NCBI RefSeq assembly: GCF_014203665.1
Contig: NZ_JACHJN010000007.1
Location: forward strand, 436,059 to 500,058
Source: Saccharothrix tamanrassetensis
GTDB taxonomy: Bacteria; Actinomycetota; Actinomycetes; Mycobacteriales; Pseudonocardiaceae
Direction of reading: 5' to 3'
DNA length: 64,000 nucleotides
Of the stretch, positions 23,956-34,300 are shown piece after piece. The translations under genes and the position numbers were made by a program. Within the stretch, counting starts at the first letter, position 1. The number at the start of each line of letters is the position of its first letter. Below the pieces are notes generated by a model. That model had not been told where the DNA came from and ran no database searches. It worked only from the letters and a program-made list of their open reading frames with translations.

Positions 23956-25143
23956 TCAGGGGCGGCGGAAGAACTCGACCTCGCCCAGCGCGATGTGCCT
24001 GCCCTCGGTGAGGCCGGTGGCGGCGCGCACGACGAGGCGGACCCGCACCACGTCACCGATGCCGGTGTCGGTGCGCTGGGGGCCGGGTTGGTCGGCGAGG
24101 GTCACCGGCAGGGTGCGCGTGCCACCGCTCGCCGTGGTGACGACGGCGGTCAGCGCCGACGGCCGCGCCTGCGCGGCGAACCCCTCCTCCTCCGCCGACG
24201 CGCCCGCGTGCACCACCACGGACAGCAGCCGGAAAGGTGCGGCGAAGGTGAACTCCACCTCGTCGCCGACGGCCGGTGCGCCCCAGTAGCGGTTGGACAG
24301 CCCGTCCGCCGCCGCGCCGGCCGGGTGGCCGGGGACCGCGGCGTTCGCGGTGACGCCGGTGGGCGTGGCGGGCGCGGGCGTGGCGAGCCGGTCGCGCAGG
24401 TCTTCCCACAGCTCGAACGCTTTCGGGTGGAACAGCCAGGCGGCGACCACCAGGGCCGCGACCACCAGCAGCGCGACCAGCCGGCGCAGCCACCGCGAGC
24501 GGTCCCCGCGCCACCGCCACTTCCGGCGGCGGGCGGCGGAGGCGGCGGTTTCGCCGGGGTGCAGCGGGGTGGCGCAGCGGCGGCAGAACCGCCGCCCCGG
24601 CGGGTTGGCGGTGCCGCAGTTCGGGCACGGCGGACCGTCCACCGCCACGTCGGCGGTCGTGGTCGGCAGCGGGCGCTTCGCGTCGGGCCTGCCCGGCGGA
24701 ACCGGCCCGAGGTACCCCGAAGCCCGGTCCCGCACCGGACCGTCCACGTACCCGGTCGACCGGCCCTCCCCACCGACCGGCCGGCCGGCCGCGCTGCCGC
24801 TCGCCACGCTCCCGGCCGCGCCTTCCGACCGCTCGGCCGGCGCACCTCCCGCCGAGCCATCCGCAGCCACGCCACCGGCCGCACCACCGTCCGTCCGGCC
24901 GACCGGCGTGCCATCCGCCACGCCACCGGCCGCACTTTCCGACCGCCCGACCGGCGCGCCACCTGCCACACCGGACGACCTGCCGCCCAGCGCGCCTCCA
25001 CCCGACCCACCGGCGGCCACGCCGCCGTCCGACCGGCCGACCAGTGCGCCGCCGCCCCAGCCGAGGTAGTTGCCGCAGTTGCCGCAGAAGTCGTCGGAGT
25101 CCCCGACCGCCGCACCACACTGCGGGCACGACCGGGCGGTCAC
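23956..25143 (-). CDS. Zinc-ribbon membrane protein with discoidin-like C-terminal domain, last gene of injection-system operon
   Basis: 395 residues. N-terminal zinc ribbon (CPQCGAAVGDSDDFCGNCG, about 6-24), a long Gly/Ala/Ser/Asp-rich linker with repeated (A/G)P(V/A)GRS-like units, and a second zinc ribbon (CPNCGTANPPGRRFCRRC, about 170-190). A basic stretch, one transmembrane helix (LVALLVVAALVVAAWLF, about 230-246) and an external beta-rich domain resembling F5/8 discoidin folds (SNRYWGAPAVGDEVEFTF, VRVRLVVRA, GRHIALGEVEFF) follow. GTG start overlaps the stop of the tail protein I gene (GTGA), so it is made with the baseplate. The topology (zinc ribbons inside, adhesive domain outside) suggests a link between the particle and the membrane or wall (inference). 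Confidence 0.75.
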   Translation of the reverse strand: MTARSCPQCGAAVGDSDDFCGNCGNYLGWGGGALVGRSDGGVAAGGSGGGALGGRSSGVAGGAPVGRSESAAGGVADGTPVGRTDGGAAGGVAADGSAGGAPAERSEGAAGSVASGSAAGRPVGGEGRSTGYVDGPVRDRASGYLGPVPPGRPDAKRPLPTTTADVAVDGPPCPNCGTANPPGRRFCRRCATPLHPGETAASAARRRKWRWRGDRSRWLRRLVALLVVAALVVAAWLFHPKAFELWEDLRDRLATPAPATPTGVTANAAVPGHPAGAAADGLSNRYWGAPAVGDEVEFTFAAPFRLLSVVVHAGASAEEEGFAAQARPSALTAVVTTASGGTRTLPVTLADQPGPQRTDTGIGDVVRVRLVVRAATGLTEGRHIALGEVEFFRRP

Positions 25144-25691
25144 GGCTCCTCCTCGGCCGACACCTCCACGACGCAGCGGACGTGCACCGGGCACACCGAG
25201 GCCACCAGCGCCTCCACCCGCGCCCGGTCCACCGGTCCCGACCGCCCCGGCCGCACCCGCACCACGACGACCTCCGCCCGCGCACCGGGCAGCTCGGTGT
25301 CCGGCGTGGACGACCACCGCACCCCCGGACCGTCCAGCACCTCGGCCCGCACGCCCAGCGACAGCTCCAGCAGGTCGGCCAAGCCCAGCGGGGTGCCCCG
25401 GCGGTGGTGCAGCTCCACGGTGCGGCGCACCACCTCCCGGCGGCGCGCGAGCGGCCACGCCGGGTCCGGATCCGCCGCGACCCAGGACGCCAGCCAGGCC
25501 AGGAAGTCCTCCGGCGTGAGCGCCGGGTCCAGGTAGGCCGGCAGGTTGTCCAGGGTGGACAGCACCGCGGACAGCACGGCGTCCAGCCCGGAGGTGAACC
25601 GCTGGGCGAAGTCGTCCGCGGCGTAGAGACCGGGCAGCATCGCGCCGAGCGGGTGCGTGCTCGGCAGCTCCGGGAGCGCGGCGCGGCTCAT
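25140..25691 (-). CDS. Baseplate tail protein I-like component of contractile injection system
   Basis: 183 residues of the phage tail protein I/P2 gpI type: LPGLYAADDFAQRFTSGLDAVLSAVLSTLDNLPAYLDP, then FLAWLASWVAADPDPAWPLARRREVVRRTVELHHRRGTP. It helps close the baseplate wedge. Start overlaps the baseplate J stop (ATGA). Gene order J, I is as in P2-like phages and in other injection systems. Confidence 0.86.
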   Translation of the reverse strand: MSRAALPELPSTHPLGAMLPGLYAADDFAQRFTSGLDAVLSAVLSTLDNLPAYLDPALTPEDFLAWLASWVAADPDPAWPLARRREVVRRTVELHHRRGTPLGLADLLELSLGVRAEVLDGPGVRWSSTPDTELPGARAEVVVVRVRPGRSGPVDRARVEALVASVCPVHVRCVVEVSAEEEP

Positions 25692-27628
25692 CGGGTGCCG
25701 ACCGCGACCTGGTGCTGGTGGGAGAACACCAGCGCGTTCGGCGCGAGTTCCAGGTGCTCGACCGGAGCACCGCGCGCCCCGGTGAGCGGGTTGGCCGGGA
25801 ACAGCCTGACCTCCTCCACCAGGGCCACGCCCGGAACCCGTTGCAGCACCGCGAAAACCTCCCCGAACTGCACCGACCGCCCGAACTCCCAGCCGGTGCC
25901 GTCCGGTCCGCCGCGCAGCGGGTTGAGGTACTGGTACAGCGCGTCCAGCGCCGCCTGGTGCACCCGGTTGCCCTCCGGCAACGTGGTGACCAGCCGGGCC
26001 ACCACGGTGATCCCCTGGTAGCGCGGCGGTTCCACGACCAGGCGGGTGCCCAGCAGGCGGCGTTCGTCGAGCCGCCGCGCCACCGCCGCCAGCACCTCCT
26101 CGGACGGCATGAGCTGCTCGAAGCGCAGCCGGTGGGGCTCGTCGGCGACCGCGTCGGGCACCAGCAGCACCCGCGCCCCGCCCGCCTCGCCGGCGACCGG
26201 CAGGCAGCGCACCCTGGCCAGCGACGGCACCGCCTGCCGGGCGATCAACTCGTGGTCCTGGGCGGTCACCGCGCGTTCCCACACCCGCAGCTGGTGCGGC
26301 ACCCGCACCTTCGCCTCGTCCACCGTCTCGGCGTCCACGCCGCCGATCGCGGCCTCGCGGTTCTCCACCTCCGACACGTACGGCTCGGAGCTGCGCAGCA
26401 CGGAGATCGCGCCGCGCGCCACGTTGCCCGCCCGACCGCCGCCGGTCCGGTAGTGCGGCACCCGGATGACCGAGCCCTTGGCCGGCACGGCGCCGTAGCG
26501 GCGCAGCGACCCGTCGGCCTCCCGCACGGCGGGCGGGAACTGGAACTCGCCGCGGCTCGCGTCCAGCACCACGTGCCGGTCGTCGGGTCCGGACGAGCCG
26601 AAGTCCTCCACCACGGTCCAGTCGTCCCAGCCCGCGCCGTTCGACACCTGCACCACCACCGGCGGGCCGTCGGTCAGCACCGGGACCGCGGGCACCCGGA
26701 ACCGCCCGCCGGGCACGCCGGCCGACTCGCCCAGCAGCACGTCGACCTCGACCTCGGCGTGCTCGACGGTCGTCGTGCCGCCGATGGTGAACGCCTCGGC
26801 CTCGCGGACGGTCGGCGACTCGCGGTAGAACGGCTGGTCGGGCAACGGCTCGACCACCCGGCAGCGCAGCCAGGCCGCCCGGTGACCGGCCACCACGGAC
26901 GCGGTGTGCCCGGCGGGGACGTGCAGCACCACCTCGCCGGGCCGGTTGAGGCCGCCGGTGCTGTCCTCGTCGGTGTCGCAGGCGACCCAGCCGTGCCCGT
27001 CCCACGCCTCCCACACCAGCGGCGGCTGGCGCGGGTCGACGCCGATGCCCTCGACCTCGCTGTCCAGCCGCAGCACCACGGCACACCGCGGCACGGCGGC
27101 GGACAGGCCGAACAGGGTGGCGTCGCCGGCCGCCGGCGCGGCCTGGAAGCACGCCACGTCCTTGCCCGCCTCCAGGTCCCTGGTGCGGTCCGCGTAGTCG
27201 CCGCGCGCGGACATGGTGACCAGCCGCGCCAGCGAAGTCGGCACGATGGGCAGTTCGTCGGCGGTGGCGAACACCACCGCCTCCTCGGTGTCGCCGCCGC
27301 CGGTGGCGACCTCGGTGCCCGGGGGCAGCAGCACGGTCTCCGGCTGGGGCGCGGACAGCCAGAACGTGACGTCCGCCCTGGCCGCGGTCGGCGGGAACAG
27401 CCGCACGCCCAGCAGGTCGAGGAACGCCAGGTAGTTCTTCTCCGGCACCCGGTTGAGCCGGTAGACGAGCTGGTCCACCATGTGCGCGAACGTCTCGATG
27501 AGGGTGACGCCGGGGTCGGACACGTTGTGGTCCGTCCACTCCGGACAGCTCTGCTGGACGTACCGCTTGGCCTCGTCGACCAGTTGTTGGAAGCGCCGGT
27601 CGTCCAGGTCGGGCGCGGGCAGCACCAT
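25688..27628 (-). CDS. Baseplate assembly protein J-like (gp6/Pvc11-12 type)
   Basis: 646 residues, the main wedge protein of the baseplate. N-terminal LVDEAKRYVQQSCPEWTDHNVSDPGVTLIETFAHMVDQLVYRLNRVPEKNYLAFLDLLG and the central NREAAIGGVDAETVDEAKVRVP with RAVTAQDHELIARQ are signature blocks of putative baseplate assembly proteins. The start shares a base with the gp25 stop (TGATG). It is shorter than the Pvc11/Pvc12 pair and seems to be the only J-type protein here. Confidence 0.92.
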   Translation of the reverse strand: MVLPAPDLDDRRFQQLVDEAKRYVQQSCPEWTDHNVSDPGVTLIETFAHMVDQLVYRLNRVPEKNYLAFLDLLGVRLFPPTAARADVTFWLSAPQPETVLLPPGTEVATGGGDTEEAVVFATADELPIVPTSLARLVTMSARGDYADRTRDLEAGKDVACFQAAPAAGDATLFGLSAAVPRCAVVLRLDSEVEGIGVDPRQPPLVWEAWDGHGWVACDTDEDSTGGLNRPGEVVLHVPAGHTASVVAGHRAAWLRCRVVEPLPDQPFYRESPTVREAEAFTIGGTTTVEHAEVEVDVLLGESAGVPGGRFRVPAVPVLTDGPPVVVQVSNGAGWDDWTVVEDFGSSGPDDRHVVLDASRGEFQFPPAVREADGSLRRYGAVPAKGSVIRVPHYRTGGGRAGNVARGAISVLRSSEPYVSEVENREAAIGGVDAETVDEAKVRVPHQLRVWERAVTAQDHELIARQAVPSLARVRCLPVAGEAGGARVLLVPDAVADEPHRLRFEQLMPSEEVLAAVARRLDERRLLGTRLVVEPPRYQGITVVARLVTTLPEGNRVHQAALDALYQYLNPLRGGPDGTGWEFGRSVQFGEVFAVLQRVPGVALVEEVRLFPANPLTGARGAPVEHLELAPNALVFSHQHQVAVGTR

Positions 27629-28038
27629 CAGTTTCCGCCCCCTTCCTCGGAGGGAATCGTGTAGAACGGGAACACCAGGTTGCGCTGGTCGTTCGTGGCG
27701 CGGATGGTGTAGTGCACGTCGATGTAGAGGGTGCCGACCTCGACGGCGTCGAACGCCACCACGACGTCGGTCGTCTCGATGCGCGGTTCCCACCTGTCCA
27801 GCGCGGTGCGCACCTCGCGGGCGATGTCGCCGGCCGTGGCGTGGTCCGCCGACGCGAACACGTACTCGTGGATGCCGCAGCCGAACTCGGGGCGCATCGG
27901 CCGCTCGCCGGGCGCGGTGCCCAGGATCAGCCGGATCGCCTGCTGGATCTCCAGGTCGCGGTCCACCATGCCGATGCCGCCGGTGGCGCCGACCCGCAGC
28001 GGGAAACCCCAGCCGCGGCCGATGAAGTCGGTGTTCAC
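27628..28038 (-). CDS. gp25-like baseplate protein (Pvc9 type)
   Basis: 136 residues from a GTG that overlaps the PAAR stop (GTGA). DFIGRGWGFPLRV, EIQQAIRLILGTAPGERPMRPEFGCGIHEYVF and the acidic beta segment that follows are the GPW/gp25 family signature. The protein initiates sheath polymerisation on the baseplate. Confidence 0.93.
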   Translation of the reverse strand: MNTDFIGRGWGFPLRVGATGGIGMVDRDLEIQQAIRLILGTAPGERPMRPEFGCGIHEYVFASADHATAGDIAREVRTALDRWEPRIETTDVVVAFDAVEVGTLYIDVHYTIRATNDQRNLVFPFYTIPSEEGGGN

Positions 28039-28352
28039 AACAATCCCTCGACGAACACCGTCCGCGCGCCGGTGATGATGTTGGCCTGGCACACCGAGCG
28101 GTCGCCGACGGTGGCGGCGGGCGCGCCGCCGATGAACACGGTCGGCGGCGGACCCTTGGGCACGACGAGGTTGGACGGTCCCAGGGCGGGGTGGTCGGGC
28201 AGCTTGGGGCACGTGTGCACGCTGCCGATGACGGCGGCGGGCGCACCCTCGATGAACACGGAGGACACCTTCAACGCCAACGAAGGCGAGGCGGGGGGTG
28301 CGAGGACGCCGCCGTGGGACGTCTTGTCACCCACCCGGGCAGCGGGGGCCAT
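28035..28352 (-). CDS. PAAR-repeat spike tip protein
   Basis: 105 residues: PAARVGDKTSHGGVL at the start, then repeats such as VFIEGAPAAVIGSVHTCP, VFIGGAPAATVGDRSVC and VFVEGLL, typical of the PAAR cone that sharpens the VgrG-like spike. Conserved His and Cys residues fit the single metal site at the tip. It lies between the spike and gp25 genes, as in other injection systems, and has no effector extension. Confidence 0.94.
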   Translation of the reverse strand: MAPAARVGDKTSHGGVLAPPASPSLALKVSSVFIEGAPAAVIGSVHTCPKLPDHPALGPSNLVVPKGPPPTVFIGGAPAATVGDRSVCQANIITGARTVFVEGLL

Positions 28353-28391
28353 GTGGACTCTCCTCGGGTAGTGGGGATAGCGGACGGTCGG

Positions 28392-30074
28392 TCAGTTGAG
28401 CCGGATCATCCGGCCGTTGACCCGGACCATCCCGTTGCGGGCGTCGAGCGTGATGCCGGTGCTGTCGAGCACCAGCGAGGTGAGGACCCGGCGCCCGTTC
28501 GGCCCGCGGACGTTGAGCTCCAGCCGGCCCCGGCTCTCGTCGACCTTCACCTCCAGCCGCTTGTCGCCACTGGCCAGCCGGGCACCGGAGGCGCGGGGCG
28601 CGTCCGACAGCTCCAGCCGGTTGCCCTTGCGGGACACCAGGGAGCGGCGGTTGACCTTGCCGCTCCTGCCGTCCACCAGCGGCTGGTCGTGCGGCGAGGG
28701 CACGTCCACGCCGTTGTACAGCCCGCCGATCACGTAGGGCCGGTCCAGGCTGCCCTGCTCGAACCCGACCAGCACCTCGTCCCGGACGTCCGGGCTGAAC
28801 ACCCCGCCGCCGCCGACCCCGCCGAGCTGGACGGTGCGCACCCAGTCGGAGACGTACTTGTCGTCCAGCCACGGGAAGGTGAGCTTCACCCAGCCGCGCT
28901 GGCCGCCCTCCTCCTTGATGTCGGTCACGATCGCCGTCGCCAGGCCCGGCATCCGGGCCGGCGCCGCGCCGCCGGCCGCCAGCGCGGCCAGCGAGCGGTC
29001 GTAGGACGCGCTGACCACGACCGTGGTCCGGTAGCCCTGGCCCGGTTCCAGCACGTGGGTCACGGCGGTCGCGGTGTAGCGGCCGCTGAACGCCTTGCCC
29101 ACGGCGCCCAGGGCGATCGGCACGCCCGCGCGCAGCATCGGGTTGCCCTCGACGACGGCTTCCAGCTCGGTGAAGCCCGCGCTGATCGACGCCTCCAGGG
29201 ACTGCGCCGCCGCCGTCACCTCCGCCTGCTTGCGGTACGGCACGCCGGTCACCGTGTTGCGGGTCTTCGTGCGGAACGCCTTGCTCGCCTTCATCGCGGA
29301 CAGGCCGGGCACGGTGGTCGTGCTCGGGGTGTTCTTCTGCACTTCGACCAGCGGCTTCTTCCGGTTCACGTCCCAGCCGCGCACCTGCACGCCGTCGGCC
29401 TGCTCGGCGCTGCTCAGCGCGGCCCGCAACACCAGCAGGTTGCTGCCGAACTGCAACACCAGCGGGTTCTTCTCGGGGGACGCGGTGGGCGAGGGGGCCG
29501 TCTTCGCGGGCTGGAGCTTGGTGAACTCCAGCCGCCCCCGGTCGTCGACCCGGACGACGGCGCCGTGCTCGCGGGCCAGCATCTGGAGGAAGTCCCAGTC
29601 GGACACACCGGGTTGGCTGAGGTGCTCGTAGGTGATCCGCGACGTCTCGATCCGGCCGACGGACAGCCCCGCGTTCTTGGCGACCTTGGCGACGATGGCG
29701 GACGCCGTCATGTTCCGGAACGCCTTCACCCGGCGACCCCGGAACAGCCGGTGCGCCTTGCTCATCGCCCGGACCACGGTGTAGGCGGTCCTGTCGTTCA
29801 CCTCCATCTCCACGGCCGTGACCTCGCCGGCGAACAACCGCTCCTGGCTCCGCGCACCCACCGCCGCCACCGAGACCTTCAGCGGCGAGCCGATGGTGAT
29901 GCCCGTCTTGGCCAGCAGGTCCCGCTTGTCGTCGGCGTAGGTGAGCACCGCGGTGTCGGGCAGGCCGACGTTCTCGTCCACCACGCAGCTCACCAGTACC
30001 TTGTCCCAGTGCCCGGTCACCGGGCCGTTCGCGACGACGATCGGACTGGCGGCGAAGGACCGGACGGCGCTCAT
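28392..30074 (-). CDS. VgrG/gp27-gp5-like central spike protein (Pvc8 type)
   Basis: 560 residues. The N-terminal gp27-like half includes SVGRIETSRITYEHLSQPG and DWDFLQMLAREHGAVVRVDDRGRLEF. An OB-fold gp5-like segment (AIVTDIKEEGGQRGWVKLTFPWLDDKYVSDWVRTVQLGG, then DEVLVGFEQGSLDRPYVIGGLYNG) and a short beta-helix tail follow. No effector domain is fused. ATG start with AGGAGGAGAACG just upstream. Confidence 0.94.
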   Translation of the reverse strand: MSAVRSFAASPIVVANGPVTGHWDKVLVSCVVDENVGLPDTAVLTYADDKRDLLAKTGITIGSPLKVSVAAVGARSQERLFAGEVTAVEMEVNDRTAYTVVRAMSKAHRLFRGRRVKAFRNMTASAIVAKVAKNAGLSVGRIETSRITYEHLSQPGVSDWDFLQMLAREHGAVVRVDDRGRLEFTKLQPAKTAPSPTASPEKNPLVLQFGSNLLVLRAALSSAEQADGVQVRGWDVNRKKPLVEVQKNTPSTTTVPGLSAMKASKAFRTKTRNTVTGVPYRKQAEVTAAAQSLEASISAGFTELEAVVEGNPMLRAGVPIALGAVGKAFSGRYTATAVTHVLEPGQGYRTTVVVSASYDRSLAALAAGGAAPARMPGLATAIVTDIKEEGGQRGWVKLTFPWLDDKYVSDWVRTVQLGGVGGGGVFSPDVRDEVLVGFEQGSLDRPYVIGGLYNGVDVPSPHDQPLVDGRSGKVNRRSLVSRKGNRLELSDAPRASGARLASGDKRLEVKVDESRGRLELNVRGPNGRRVLTSLVLDSTGITLDARNGMVRVNGRMIRLN

Positions 30075-30102
30075 CGTTCTCCTCCTCGGTGTGGGGACGT
30101 CG

Positions 30103-30831
30103 TCATCGGGACTCCTCCGGTTCCGGCTCGATGCTCTCGATGCCCGGCAGCAGCAGTTCCCCGCCGGGCTCCAGCGCCAGCGGGTCGTCGATGCCGTTGG
30201 CCTCGGCGATGACCCGCCACGCGCCCGGGTCGCCGTACTCCTGCCACGCGAGCTGCGGCAGGCTGTCGCCGGCGACCACGCGGTGCGTGCGGCGCACCTC
30301 GTGGGATCCCGACGTCGGGTTCTGGCGCGGGGTGTCGACACCCGCCTCCTCGATGGACAGCGAGCAGGTCGCGCGCAGCGGTCTGCCGTCCACGTCGAAC
30401 AGCGAGTAGGCCACCGACAGGCTGGACAGCACGCCGTCGAAGGAGACGGACTTGGCGGTGCCCCACTCGAAGCGGACCCACGGGCTGGCGGGCTTCTTCT
30501 TGCCGATGCTCTTCTTCGTCGGCACGCAGGCCACCATCAGCTTCTCCACGCTCGTCTCCACCGAGTTGTCGTGGGTGGCGGTGGCGTCGAGGAAGACGTC
30601 CACGCTGAGCGTGCGGGGGCCGCTGCCGACGAACTCCGGCATCGACGCCTGGCCGGCCATCCGCGCCGGCTGGCGGCGCCACTCGACCGACTTCTGCAAC
30701 GCCAGCGTGCCGGGGTTGAACTGGAACGCGACGGTCGACAGCTTCGTCCCCGGCTTCGCACCCGCCTGGGCGGGCGGTTCCATGATCACCAGGCGGGCCT
30801 TGACCAGGCTCGCCCCGGGTTTGCGTGCCAC
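30103..30831 (-). CDS. LysM-containing spike/tube adaptor (gp53/Pvc7 type)
   Basis: 242 residues from a GTG at 30831 preceded by AAGGGAA; a longer frame would overlap the upstream gene. N-terminal beta domain (VAFQFNPGTLALQKSVEW, LSVDVFLDAT) and C-terminal LysM (RVVAGDSLPQLAWQEYGDPGAWRVIAEANGIDDPLALEPG). In injection systems this protein clamps the spike to the first tube ring and baseplate. Gene order, directly before the spike gene, agrees. Confidence 0.9.
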   Translation of the reverse strand: MARKPGASLVKARLVIMEPPAQAGAKPGTKLSTVAFQFNPGTLALQKSVEWRRQPARMAGQASMPEFVGSGPRTLSVDVFLDATATHDNSVETSVEKLMVACVPTKKSIGKKKPASPWVRFEWGTAKSVSFDGVLSSLSVAYSLFDVDGRPLRATCSLSIEEAGVDTPRQNPTSGSHEVRRTHRVVAGDSLPQLAWQEYGDPGAWRVIAEANGIDDPLALEPGGELLLPGIESIEPEPEESR

Positions 30832-30850
30832 GACGTGGTTCCCTTCGGGG

Positions 30851-31276
30851 TCAGGACGCCTCAAGACCCTCGTGGGAGAACTCCAGGGTCTCCACGGCGG
30901 CCTGCGACTGGCTCGGGTCGAACGAGGGGCCCTTCCAGCTGACCGGGAGGACGCCGAGCACCTGCCACCGCACGATCGGCGTCAGGTCGGGGGCGAGCGC
31001 GACGATCTCGCCGTCCTTGCGCTCCGCCCGCTGGACGACCTCGCGGAACCACTTGAGCACCTTGGCCGAGTCGGGGGTGACCGGCCGGGTCATGGTGATG
31101 TTGGACCAGGTGATCCGCGACGGCAGCTGCCAGGTGAACCCGTTGTTGCCGCCCTCGGCGTACTGCTCGACCTCGACCTGCGCGCCCAGCCCCTCGCAGG
31201 TGTGGAACGCGCCCAGGCTGTTGCCCGCCACGGACAGCTTGAAGAAGACGCTGCTGGCGAAGACGTCGTCGGTCAT
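30851..31276 (-). CDS. Tail-tube protein 2, tube initiator (Pvc5-like)
   Basis: 141 residues of the gp19-like tube family: FFKLSVAGNSLGAFHTCEGLGAQVEVEQYAEGGNNGFTWQLPSRITWSNITMTRPVTPDSAKVLKWFREVV, ending ETLEFSHEGLEAS. Related to the main tube protein at 35366 but placed at the baseplate side of the operon, as the first-ring tube protein is in other systems. Confidence 0.92.
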   Translation of the reverse strand: MTDDVFASSVFFKLSVAGNSLGAFHTCEGLGAQVEVEQYAEGGNNGFTWQLPSRITWSNITMTRPVTPDSAKVLKWFREVVQRAERKDGEIVALAPDLTPIVRWQVLGVLPVSWKGPSFDPSQSQAAVETLEFSHEGLEAS

Positions 31277-31314
31277 CGGTGTGCTCTCCTGTCGTACCGG
31301 TGTCGGCGCCGGTG

Positions 31315-34300
31315 TCAGCGGCTTCGGTCGTGCAGCCGACCGGCACGCTCCCGGCCGCTGCGCAGTTCGGCGCGCAGCAGCCTGGAGACCGGCTCGATCA
31401 GCTTGCGGGCCAGGCTGTCCAGGTCGGGGGACGCTTGGTTGTCGGGGGACGGCAGTGCCTGCGTCCTCGAGGTGGACGAGGTCGGTGTCGTGGCCGTTGT
31501 CGTGGCCTGGTCGAGGGGCCTGGCGGGGCCGGGTGGCGCGTTCAGGGTGGCGGCAGGGGTGCTCGACGAGCTCGCGACGGCAGGTTGGCGGTTGGGCCGC
31601 ACCCGCTGCACGGTCGTCGGGTTGGTGACGTGGAACCCTTGCAGCGTCTGGGTCGACGGGTGCTGACCGGTTGCCTGCCGCCGCCCGGTGGTCCCGTCCA
31701 CCAGTGCCGCGCCGGCGCTCTGCGGAGCCGATCTCGACGGCGTGCCTGCCGGTGCGGTGACCGGCATCGCGGATGTCCGGCCACCGTGGTCGTGTGGTCG
31801 CACGGCCTCCGGCCGCACAACCGTCCGCGCCGCAGCGCTTGTCGTCGGCGCGCGCTGCACCGGCGCGCGCTGGACCGACGTGCGCGCTTCCGACGTGCGC
31901 GGCGCGGTATTGCCCTGCACTCGCGCTTTCCTGGTCGGCGCGCGCTGCACCGGCGACGATCCCGCGGACGTGACCGGGTGGGGTGCGGTGTCCTCCAGTT
32001 GCGCCCGCATCGGCGCCCAGCGAGGTTGGACCACGGGGCGCTGCTCGGGAGCAGTGGGGGCGGTCCGCTCCACGCGTAGTCGCGGGCTCAGCGGCCGGTT
32101 TCCCAACAGCGGCACGGTTCGCGGGATCACCGGAAGGTCTGGGGGAGGCACGCTCCCGATACTGCGCTGTACGTGAGGACGCGCGGTATCGGAGGTTTCC
32201 TGCCGGTTCGCAGGCGTGCCGCCGGTGCTTTCGGCGCTGTGCGCCGCCGGCGTGTCCACGACGTGTCGTGACGACTGAAGGCGGACCACTGGCACCACCG
32301 GGACCGGCGGCGCCACTGGGGTCGGCGGCGCCACCGGGGCCGCCGAAACCTGTCGCTGCACCGGTCTCGAGTCTTCGGCCGTGCTGTGCCGCACGAGAGG
32401 AGGATCGGGCGATTCGGCGGACTTGCGCCTGGTGACGCCGGCTTCGGAGGTGGCTGTGACCGGCATCGCCGGAAGCTGCTGCCCGAGCCCGGTCCGGGCA
32501 CGGTCCGGTTGGGGGACCGGAGGATTCCCCGACGCCTTCCGTTGCACGGTGGTCGCGTCAGGTCCGTGGTGGGCGTGAATGCCTTGCCGCACAACGGGGC
32601 TGGGCTCGACGGTCGGCTTCGGACCGTTTTTCGAGGGAACGGCACCAGGAGGAACGGCACTCGCGGGCATCCGCTCCAACGGCACACCCAGGAGCGGTGC
32701 GGTCGGCGAACTCGCCCGCTGCACCACCGGTGGGGATCCGCCTGCCGACGCCGCGGCCCCTTCCGCAGCGGAAGCCCGCTGCACGGCGGATGTTCTCCCG
32801 TCCTCGACCGCAGTCGCACCCCTCCCGGCGACCGCGATGTCGGCGTCGCCCAGACCGGCGCGCACACCACCGCCCGCGTCCACGCCGGTTCCGACACTTC
32901 CCACAACAGGGGGCGCGGGGGTCCGCGCGATCGGCACCTGCCGGACGGGAAGGGTCGGACGGGCAGCCACGGTCAACGGTGGCCCGATCGGGCTGAGCTG
33001 CACCGCCATCGCCACTGACGCCCGCCCGGCCCCCGCCGGCTGCGCACCCGGCTGTGCACCCGGCTGCGCACCCGAGCGCACCTCCGGCTGCCCTGCGACC
33101 GACCGCGACACCACCGGCGCGGAACCACCGGCAGCCTTGTGCTGTCCGTTCGTCGAGCCCGCCGATTCCCGGGCGACACCCGGCCGCGACACCGGCCCGG
33201 AGCCATCCCGCGCCGACGGCCGCGCTTTCCCGACCGGACCGACAGGTTCGCCCGGGGAAACCGACCGCGACACCACCGGCAGAGAACTGCTTCCCGAGCC
33301 ACCCCGCGCGGTCGTGCTTCCCCGCCCCGCCGAACCCTCCGGCCGAGCCGTACTCCCCTGCCCTGCCGGACTTCCCGGCCGAGCCGCACCTCCCTGCCCT
33401 GCGGCAGCCCCTGATCCGGCCGCACCCGCCTGCGCCGGGGATCCTCCTGGCCCAGCTGCCTTTCCCTGCCCCGTCGCAACCCCAGGCCCGGCCGTCCCTC
33501 CTTGCCCGGCCGATCCCCTCTGCCCGGCCCCATCTCCCTGCCTCGCCGGACCCGCAGGTCCCGCCGGCTTCCCCGCGACTTCGGATCGAGAGACCACCGG
33601 CACCCGCCCAGGACCATCGCCCTTGCCGGGCCGCCCCGCCGAACCAGCCGACTTCTCGACGTCGCCGGACCGCGCCACCGACCGCGCCACGGGCAGCGGA
33701 GAGCCACCACCCGAGCCAGACCGCTCACCGGTCGAGCCCGGCCCGCTGCCCCCGGAACCACCCGGTTCCGCAGCGACCACCGGACCCGGCACCACCGGTA
33801 CCGACCCGGCACCCGGCCCGGACCGCAGACGCGCCGAAGCCTGGCTCTCCCCCGAGCCGACCGACTCGCCCGCAACGACGGACCGCGACACCAACAGCGA
33901 AGATCCACCGGAGCCGGAGCCCGAACCCGCCGATGCCCGCCTTCCCCCTGCCGAACCATCCGACCCCGCAGCCGCCGACCCGGTAGCCGCGGACCCCGTA
34001 GCCGCCGACCCGGTTGCGACAGCCCGTGCCACAGGCAGCACGGATCCACTGCCCGAACCGGGTCGCGCCCCTGCCGATCCAACCGACTCCGCAGCGACAA
34101 CCGGACCCGACACCGCTGACCCAGACCCAGACACCGCCGAGCCCGACGCCGCCGGACCTGAGTCGGCCGGAGCCGATCCGGCCGGGCCCGACACCAGCGG
34201 ACCCGGTACCCCCGGAGCGGGCGCACCACCCGAGCCGGGTCGCGGAACCGCCGATGCCCGCCCCTCCCCCGCCGATCCAGCCGACTTCCCCGCAGCGACG

